A stretch of DNA of 64,000 bases from Mikania micrantha (taxonomy: Eukaryota > Streptophyta > Magnoliopsida > Asterales > Asteraceae). A program made the position numbers and the translations under genes. Positions 56,972 to 64,000 of this stretch are shown here, piece after piece (position 1 is the stretch's first letter; every line of letters begins with the position of its first letter). Where the stretch lies: positions 120,105,027-120,169,026 of the forward strand of contig CM018680.1 in assembly GCA_009363875.1 (NCBI GenBank), given 5' to 3'. Under the pieces are notes generated by a model. It was not told the DNA's origin, ran no database searches, and saw only the letters and a list, made by a program, of their open reading frames with translations.

Positions 56972-57283
56972 CAATGGTATAGAGGTGCTCAAACCGGTTT
57001 TTTTGCTTAAACCGGTTCGGTTTTCAAACCGGTTGGTCAACGGATGGTCAAAACCGGTTTGGGTGAAAACCGGTTTGGGAGGTGAGAGATGTCAAACCTA
57101 TAGAACCGGTTTGAAACCGGTTTGGAGGGTTTGAAACCGGTTTGAGAGATGAGGATGTCAAACCTATTACAAACCGGCGGTTCGGACCGGTTTGGGTGAA
57201 ACTGGTTTGAGATCATAACTGGACCGGTTTGGAAACCGGTTTGAGAACCCAAACCGGTTTTTTTGTTCACCTCTACAATGGTA
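56972..57283. mobile_element. hAT-like non-autonomous element filled with AACCGGTTT satellite
   Basis: CAATGGTA at 56972-56979 and 57276-57283, an exact 8-bp duplication. Ends TAGAGGTGCTCAAA and, inverted, TAGAGGTGAACAAA. The interior is built of AAACCGGTTT palindromes and GAGAGATG spacers. Confidence 0.85.
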
Positions 57284-57480
57284 TCATGAGACGATGAGGT
57301 AATGGGCCCTAAATGTTACTTTTCAACCTCGTGTTGATTTCCAAGATTTCACTCTTTATGATTCTTACTCTAGGAGTGTGTATTTCATGGGTTGACTTAT
57401 AAAACTCGTAGAACTGAAGTGTTAAACTGGTTGAGTTTAACCTTTTTATGTTATATTGGTTTGGTTCTTGGTTCATTAAG

Positions 57481-57630
57481 TAAGGGGCTGTTTGACAGCA
57501 TCTGAATAGTTCAAATTCAAACCGTTTGTTTGGTTCAAAAAGAGCACATCTGAATGGGGTAGAGTCAGACCATTCAGACATCTTAACCATTCAGCAATTA
57601 ATGATTCAGAACCAACCAAACAGCCCCTAA
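57481..57630. mobile_element. PIF/Harbinger-type MITE (144 bp) with TAA duplication
   Basis: GGGGCTGTTTG and CAAACAGCCCC ends (57484, 57627), flanked by TAA on both sides. The interior has CATTCAGCA-like words as in the 8040 copy, so the two are related. Confidence 0.78.
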
Positions 57631-58543
57631 GTCCTAAATGGCTAGATGCAGGTTCCTTTTCCCCAGTGGTCTTCTCGAATTCATTATCAGATTGTTTCTC
57701 TTCTTCATCTCTTAAACAATACTCAGCAGATTTCGAATTGACACACAATTGATTCTTGAAAAGTTTAAATGTTGGATACAAGAATCGACGACACCTTTTA
57801 GGCAATACTAATTTGCCTTATATAGCCACGGAATCCCTTTGACAATTACAACCGTCTGAGACTCCTCATTGTCAACGGCTGGTCCATCTCTTGCATTTCT
57901 TTTTCAACCCTACGGCTGAGTAGAAGACAAGCCTGGGCTTCCTTGGCTAATTTAATTACAAGTTGGACTTTAACTTAGCCCAATATACAAAAACAACATT
58001 ACAAGTGTTGACCCACTAATATTTACACACTTTAACATTCTAATGACCCATAATAATTATATAATAAAGATGCATATAAAATAATCACGTAAGAAGTTAG
58101 TTTTTTTAATCGAAGTTAAGTCACGAAATAGGTAAATTCGAAATTTTAGGAACTTGAGGGGTTAAAAGGATATTTTATATAATTCATGAGCAAAAGTGTC
58201 AGTCCCATAAGCAAGGGTGGAGCAATCAAGAAACAAAAAGGTTAAAGTTAAAAACTTTTGAAACTTGAGGGGATGAAAATGATATTTTATAAAATTTTTA
58301 TAAATCTTAAGAGACTAAAACTCTAAAAGTGTAAACTTGGAAAGTTGAGAGAAGCAATCGTCAGTGAAAAAGCCTACCGGTGTTGCTTTTTAAGTGGTAT
58401 ATCATTAGAAATTGCAGTTATATTCAGCAATAAAAGTATTCGAACAAACTTCAGTGATTGAAAAGATGTTTAAAAAAGTTTGGCGTTTTTTTTTTTTTTA
58501 AGTGTCGGTAAAGTTGTCATGGTTGGAGTTTTAAAGGGGTACT
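57631..58543. other. Intergenic, no gene seen
   Basis: No supported coding frame. A weak inverted word pair TTTTAAAACTTGAGGGG-like near 58150 and 58260 is the only repeat noticed. Confidence 0.5.
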
Positions 58544-58807
58544 AGATGCCATGGCAACCAATGAGGCATTGCCTCAATGGTACCGCAAGATTCTTTCAAA
58601 TTGAAGGTTTTGGGTTCAAATCCCTCGCGCAGCAAAAAGGGGTGAAGGGGTCAGGGTTTTTCCCAGTGGGGTTTCCTTCTGGGGTGGTTGTGATGGCTCA
58701 TGAGAGGTACATGTAAGTATGTAACTAAACCTTAATGACATGACCTGAAAACAGTGAGTTCACACGATTGAGACGTTCGCCGTTCAAAAAAAAAGATGGC
58801 ATGGCAA
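58544..58807 (+). mobile_element. tRNA-derived SINE with 14-bp duplication
   Basis: AGATGCCATGGCAA at 58544-58557 and AGATGGCATGGCAA at 58794-58807. B box GGGTTCAAATCCC near 58611, 3' half shared with 45834 and 13627, ends GTTCAAAAAAAAA. Confidence 0.85.
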
Positions 58808-61370
58808 AACATGACTGATTGTATTTGAAAGCAGTTTACTGGCTTGAATCAAGTTGTCATGGGTGAATTCAAACCATGCACCACGAGCATTCATGAACCA
58901 TTGGGATTCTACCATTCAAGTTGCAGAAACCCTCATGGACCAACATTAAATTATGATAAATGATTAATAATTTTTCTAACCTGTGTATATTCTTAGGATC
59001 ATTCATAAAAAATAATAATAAAAAAAATTTGGTCACAAGTAAGTATTCAACATTAACACTCTACTATGAGAGTATTTTCAACAAGAGAAATGAAAGAACT
59101 AATATAAAAAGATAGAAAACAACCTTGAAAAAATTTGTGTTTTCAAGTTTTTATAGCTGTGAGAGATACTTTTAGTAATCATTCTAATCACCCTTTTCAA
59201 TTTTAATTTCCTTCTTGAATGGATTTTAAGAGAAGAGAATCAACGCTATGTTTATGAGTTCACTTGAGGAGAGAAAAGAAAAGAAACAAAAATAAAATAA
59301 AACATGTTTAAGTTCTTAAGTCTTATTTAACGAAGCAAAGAAAATAAAACATATTGTGTTTTCAAGTTTTACTTAAAAAAAGAAAATGTAAAAAATAAAA
59401 AGAAAATTAAGCAAAGTTCTTCCGTTTTCTTTTCCTTCCAATTTAAGAAAATGAAAGAAACCTTTTTATTCTTTTCTTTTCATTCCTTCTATTTTCTTTC
59501 TGTTAGAAAACTTGAGAACATAGTGCAAGTGCAAATAAATGTCTCTTCCTTTCAGCTCTAAAGTATAAAAAATCATTATTTTCTTTTTTTTTTCCTTACT
59601 AATTTGCATTGCATTATGTTTTTTCTGTTGCACTTTCTTTTTTGCTTCTTAGTTTTCCTTTATCTCTTTTCTTTCACCTATAAAACTTAGGAACAAAGCA
59701 CAATAAGAGGAGGGATGTATTTGTTTCAACCTTCATGAATATGCTTCATCATTCAATCAAATCATGTGATTCATTTTAACTCATATCAACCTAGTTGAAC
59801 CTGCTAGGGTGGGACACCAAACCCACTCTAACTCTAGCATTCTTTTAATTAAAATTATGTAAACAATAAAATATCAAAATTCATTTTCATTAAATAATAG
59901 AAAAACAACAATTACAATAAAATAAAATAAAATTATAAATTTAAAATTAAAAAATAAGTAAGTGGTTCTAAGGTCAATCCCATTCCTTTCATGATTCTCA
60001 TTTACTTTCTAGTAAATGACTAGTACGACACACGAAATTCATCATTTAGCTTGATAAAAGTTTTGAAATTAGTCTTTACACTTTTCACACATAATGGCTA
60101 AGGAGTGGTTGTTTAACACAAAATTCTAAAAAAAGATTTTAATTACTTTTTATTTCAAATTTATCATCACAAAAATAAATTATAAAAAGCGTAGAAAAAC
60201 AAAATTTACATATCCACATTTAAATTGTTATATATGCATTTGATGTAGCCTCACAAGCAGGCAGGTGAACCCAATCTTGAACCCTAGCATTGAACCCACA
60301 AGGGCTACAACGGTGTTCCGCCCAACCTACCGAACCCGTGAGTGTATTTGTGGAACACTACGTACCCTAACATGATCAGTGATATAAACTTGACTATCTG
60401 AAGCTTAAGTTGGATATTTCTTAGCAAGTGATGTCGTATAATTATAAAGCTCCCCTGAGTTCTCTGATTATTGGTCCGATCACTGACGGTCAGTGATCAG
60501 CTACATCACTAATTTAAAGCATAAATGCATGATAACCCGAATAAATCCTCTTGTCTGGTCATCATATGTAGTTTTCAGTTCTAAAATGTTAAAACATATA
60601 AAACAAGGTGCTATTGTTGTTGCTACATATATTATAATTGGATTAATTCATTCATCAAAATAGTTATAATAGAATTAAAAAGAAAGTCAAAAGGTATAAA
60701 CTACATGCTTCTTTGAATCTATTATGATTTAAGGTATTTAATTTGCTTATTAGTTCTTGAGGCAAAGCCTCCAAGTAATAGGGGTTCTAAGAGGACAATG
60801 GCCCTTGGCAAGGGTTCGGGGCTACGTCCTGGGATCGGGGTCTAAGGGACAGAGCCCTTGGATAGGGTTAACCTATCGAATCAGATGTGGAAATAAGATG
60901 TGGAAAAAAAATCATTTTAAGATTAAATTTAATTAAAATTATAAAATTACATAATTTCTCCTAGTTAGTTTAAAAATGTTTTTGATTCCCCATTTCAATA
61001 TTGTTCTGATGATCAAAGGAGCATGAAACACTCTCTGGTTCGTATGAAATAATTTCCAATTTTATACTTCTTCATGTTTGAGTTTTATTCTATTAAAATT
61101 TTGGATTGAACCAATAAATTGTCTCAATTTAATAGTGATATCATGACTAACAAAAAATTAGACTTTTAGAGGCACAGAAGCATAACTATATTCTGATGCA
61201 CTTCCAACGCCATTCCTGCATACAAAATGCCAAGAATACCACATAGAATAAGAAAAAAGTCCAGGAAAATTTTTTTAAAATAAGCACTGCTGCAAATTGA
61301 TATTATCCTATAAACCGTGACAAATTTGACAAAGAAAAGGCAGGCAGGCATTAAGGCATACATTTTGTCA
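58808..61370. other. Intergenic, no gene seen
   Basis: 2.5 kb of AT-rich sequence with A/G-rich and T/C-rich tracts (59260-59660). A GC-richer patch at 60770-60870 (GGGTTCGGGGCTACGTCC, ACAGAGCCC) may be a transposon remnant. Confidence 0.5.
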
Positions 61371-62908
61371 CTAATGACGATGAAAAGCATACAAATGAAG
61401 TCCTTTATCCATGTGAAGAGTGAACATGGGTCGATATGTAGCTTCTTTCTTCTCATTCACCAGTTTGAACTTAAAGAAAAAAACAAGAAAATCAGCCAAG
61501 ATCTTCATCTGTCTATAAGCAAATTCCTTCCCCAAGCATATCCTCGGCCCACCCTAAACGTACAACAACATAGATATAAAAGTTATGGAACCAATTTTAC
61601 GGGTTTGAATTCATACCTGAAAAGCAGGGAACTTAAAAGGACTTTCAGATTGAAAAACTCCATGGTTGAGCCATCTTTCTGGTCTGAACTCCCCTGCATC
61701 GTCTCCCCAAATGTAAGTCATCCTTCCCATTGGATACGCGACATAAGCTACACTTTCTCCTTTAATGATCTTTAACCCATCAGGAAGGACATCATCCTTC
61801 ACAGCACTCTTGCTATCCTAATAAACAAGTGTCAAACAAAAAAGAAACGTGTAAGATAACGGTATAGTTTGTGAAGCATCAAACTAATGGTCTAAAACTA
61901 CAATTGGAACTGCAGGGTATAGCCTGAGAGTTTCTGATAAAGCAGCATGAAGATAATGCATTTTTTCAAGTGCAGCTTCAGTTAACTTGAGCCCGAATTC
62001 ATCCATAGATGTATCATCACCGCCTTCTGTGGCTGTTTTCACTTCTTCTGCAATTTTTTGTTGGATCAATGGGTGCTTGCAAATAATGTAAAAGAACCAT
62101 GTCAGAGTGTTTGCAGAAGTATCCTTTCCAGCAATTACAAAACTCAGGATTATGTCTCGCAGATACTTGTCGTTCATATTCTCTGGATCCTTTACACTTT
62201 CCATCAAAAATCTTGATAATATATCTTCTCTATCTCTCTATTATCATATGATTAATGAAATTAAACAGTATTTAAGCATAATAATACAACAATCACAGTT
62301 TCAGCTGGGAAAAGAAAGAGTTTACCCACATGAACATCTTTGTTTTTCATCTGCTCCCTCTTGTTTCTTATCAATCCGTACACAAAGTTGTCGATGATTC
62401 GGATATTTTTTTTAATTTCAGCTTCGGAACCAATATTAAAATACTTCTTTACTTTCCACAGAAGATCGAAATATCGGCAAAAGACTAAACTATTTGACTC
62501 ATCAAAGGCTTTCAAAAACTGATTATTTGCCTCGTCTAACCCTGATAGAGTATCAAGATCGAACCCAAATCCCACCTTGAATATAGAATCTAAAGTAGAT
62601 TTCATCAACAGATCCTAAAGAAAAAAACAAATCAGCAAATCAAAACAAAACAGAACTATGTGGATTTCATAATTCTGAAGTGAATTTCTTGCCTGCAAAT
62701 TCATCTTTTCCTCAACAGAAGCTGCTAATGAAATCTTTTTGGCGAGTTTAGCGCCAATGGACCTAAAAATAACACTACTAAAATCTCTTAAATTCCTGGT
62801 TGAGAACTCAAAGCTTGCAAGTTTCCGTTGATGGAGCCATTTATCTCCATCCACCGCGAAAATCCCATTCCCAAAGAGATCCCTCATTATAACATGATTG
62901 TGCTTCCC
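61371..62908 (-). CDS. Cytochrome P450, CYP704-like, last five exons (406 aa)
   Basis: Exons (minus): 62908-62693, 62614-62326, 62233-61902, 61817-61617, 61553-61371; phases agree and the stop is TAG at 61373-61371. The first of these introns has a GC donor (CAG|GCAAG); the others are GT-AG. P450 landmarks in order: C-helix region DGDKWLHQRKLASFEFS; I-helix oxygen-activation motif AGKDTSA; K-helix ETLR; meander FRPERW; haem-binding FQGGPRICLG with the Cys thiolate ligand. Exon pattern and phrases such as LYPAVP and YPMGRM fit CYP704, a clan-86 family that hydroxylates fatty acids. About 110 N-terminal residues (membrane anchor) are missing and must lie past the N gap or outside. Nothing visible is broken. 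Subfamily and substrate cannot be fixed here. Confidence 0.88.
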
Positions 62909-62963
62909 CTATAATTAAAATTAAATCAAATAAATTGCAAACGTTTATCAGATCAGCAGTATA

Positions 62964-63063
62964 NNNNNNNNNNNNNNNNNNNNNNNNNNNNNNNNNNNNN
63001 NNNNNNNNNNNNNNNNNNNNNNNNNNNNNNNNNNNNNNNNNNNNNNNNNNNNNNNNNNNNNNN
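62964..63063. other. Assembly gap, 100 N
   Basis: Exactly 100 N, the usual placeholder for a gap of unknown size. It lies 56 bases upstream of the first visible P450 exon, inside an intron. Confidence 0.98.
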
Positions 63064-64000
63064 ACATTTTAAGACACAATAATGTCGCATAATACATGAT
63101 GTCAAGCAAATATGACATAATAACGAGTATAAATAACACAATGATATTTAAAAAGACACAATTACCTGTAATAAAAACACAATGACAAGTATGAACAATT
63201 TTGTACAGGATTGTATATTTTGTTTAGGTCATTGTGCCTCTTGTACATGTCATTATGCCTTTTATTATGCCTTTTGTGTTTCTTTTCAATGTGTGTTTTT
63301 CTGAACAATTTAGACACGATGATGTTACAGAATACATAATGTTAACCAAAGATAACACAATGACGAGTATAATGATGAGGATAACAATTTTGTACAGATA
63401 GTTTGTCTTTTGTAAAGATCATTGTGTCTTTGTGTTTCTGTTCTATGTTATGTGTTTCCTAAACAATTTTAAGACTAATATGTTGCAGAATACAATAATG
63501 TTACGAAAGAATGGCATAATGACGAGTATGAATAAATAATGATCTTTAAACAAACATAATAACCTGTAAAAAATCACAATTACCTGTAAGAAAAACACAA
63601 AAAGTTAATTATACACAAATTTTTAAGAAAGAAACAATGACGATAAATTAACAATGAGCTGATTTTCATTTTTATAGCAAAATTATACTCATTTTTAAAG
63701 ATAAAAAATGCTCGTTTTTATGATATATTTTTTAAAAAAAATAATATCGTATGTGTTAAAATATGAACATTTAAAAATGTGGAGGGGAAAACGGTTATGA
63801 CTAAATTACCATCTAAAAATTTTTCTCTCTAAAATTTGAAATTTTTAATCTTAAATTTAATCTCATGATTTAATGATTTAATAATACATCTTAGTCTTTT
63901 TAGGATAATAAAACTATTTAATTGAATCAAATCATAAAATATAGTTTTTATTCATACATATATATTAAATAGAATTTAATAATTAAAAAAAATAAAAAAA
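63064..64000. repeat. Diverged repeats in the P450 intron or 5' flank
   Basis: TTTAAGACACAATAATGT-like blocks recur at 63067, 63309 and 63466, together with ACAATGACGAGTATAA and GTCATTGTG words, as imperfect tandem copies of about 160-240 bp. No P450 5' exon was found here. The last 400 bases are plain AT-rich. Confidence 0.5.

Overview
The window is plant nuclear DNA: AT-rich, with GT-AG (and one GC-AG) introns, small families of tRNA-derived SINEs, several MITE families, and Ty1/copia, Ty3/gypsy, CACTA, Helitron, hAT, PIF/Harbinger and Mutator-like (MULE) elements. The gene set (plant subtilase SBT1.3 type, plant bHLH, CYP704-type P450, plant-specific coiled-coil protein) indicates a eudicot. 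The style of the LTRs and MITEs suggests Asteraceae, but that is inference from pattern memory, not a search result. All coordinates, splice sites and reading frames were read by eye.

Layout. 1-4248: Ty1/copia retrotransposon on the minus strand, open from a start at 3919 past the left edge, with tRNA-iMet primer site and 5' LTR. 4249-6660: intergenic, with a Helitron 3' end and a SINE. 6661-13202 (minus): a seven-exon coiled-coil gene (231 aa, RAB6-interacting-golgin-like) whose 5.4-kb second intron is packed with mobile-element debris. 13330-21218: intergenic, with nested SINE and foldback elements, MITEs and decayed gypsy pieces. 21219-30947: a 9.7-kb Mutator-like element with 49-bp terminal inverted repeats, inserted in a TA repeat. 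It carries a broken ULP1-like protease gene (plus), two small genes of unknown function (minus, plus) and an apparently intact 755-aa FAR1-type transposase gene (minus, five exons). 31-40 kb: CACTA ends, MITEs and a 2.5-kb solo LTR with target duplication. 40108-41146 (minus): three-exon bHLH factor. 41-49 kb: foldbacks, Helitrons, a SINE and a hAT-like element. 49497-51753: a complete, very young gag-only LTR element (TR-GAG type). 53586-55928 (minus): intact single-exon subtilase. 56-61 kb: SINEs and MITEs. 61371-62908 (minus): the last five exons of a CYP704-like P450. The missing 5' part lies beyond a 100-N assembly gap or outside the window.

The host genes are unrelated to each other and show no joint pathway. 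The most interesting object is the MULE. Its transposase is clean, its captured protease has at least three stops and one frameshift, it carries two uncharacterised small ORFs in a divergent arrangement, its noncoding DNA is full of ACGTAC motifs that also occur in its terminal-repeat core, and its terminal core recurs across the first splice donor of the protease gene. The second most interesting set is a group of four non-autonomous elements with shared TAGRGGTG-type ends, three of them with clear 8-bp target duplications, each filled with a different short satellite.
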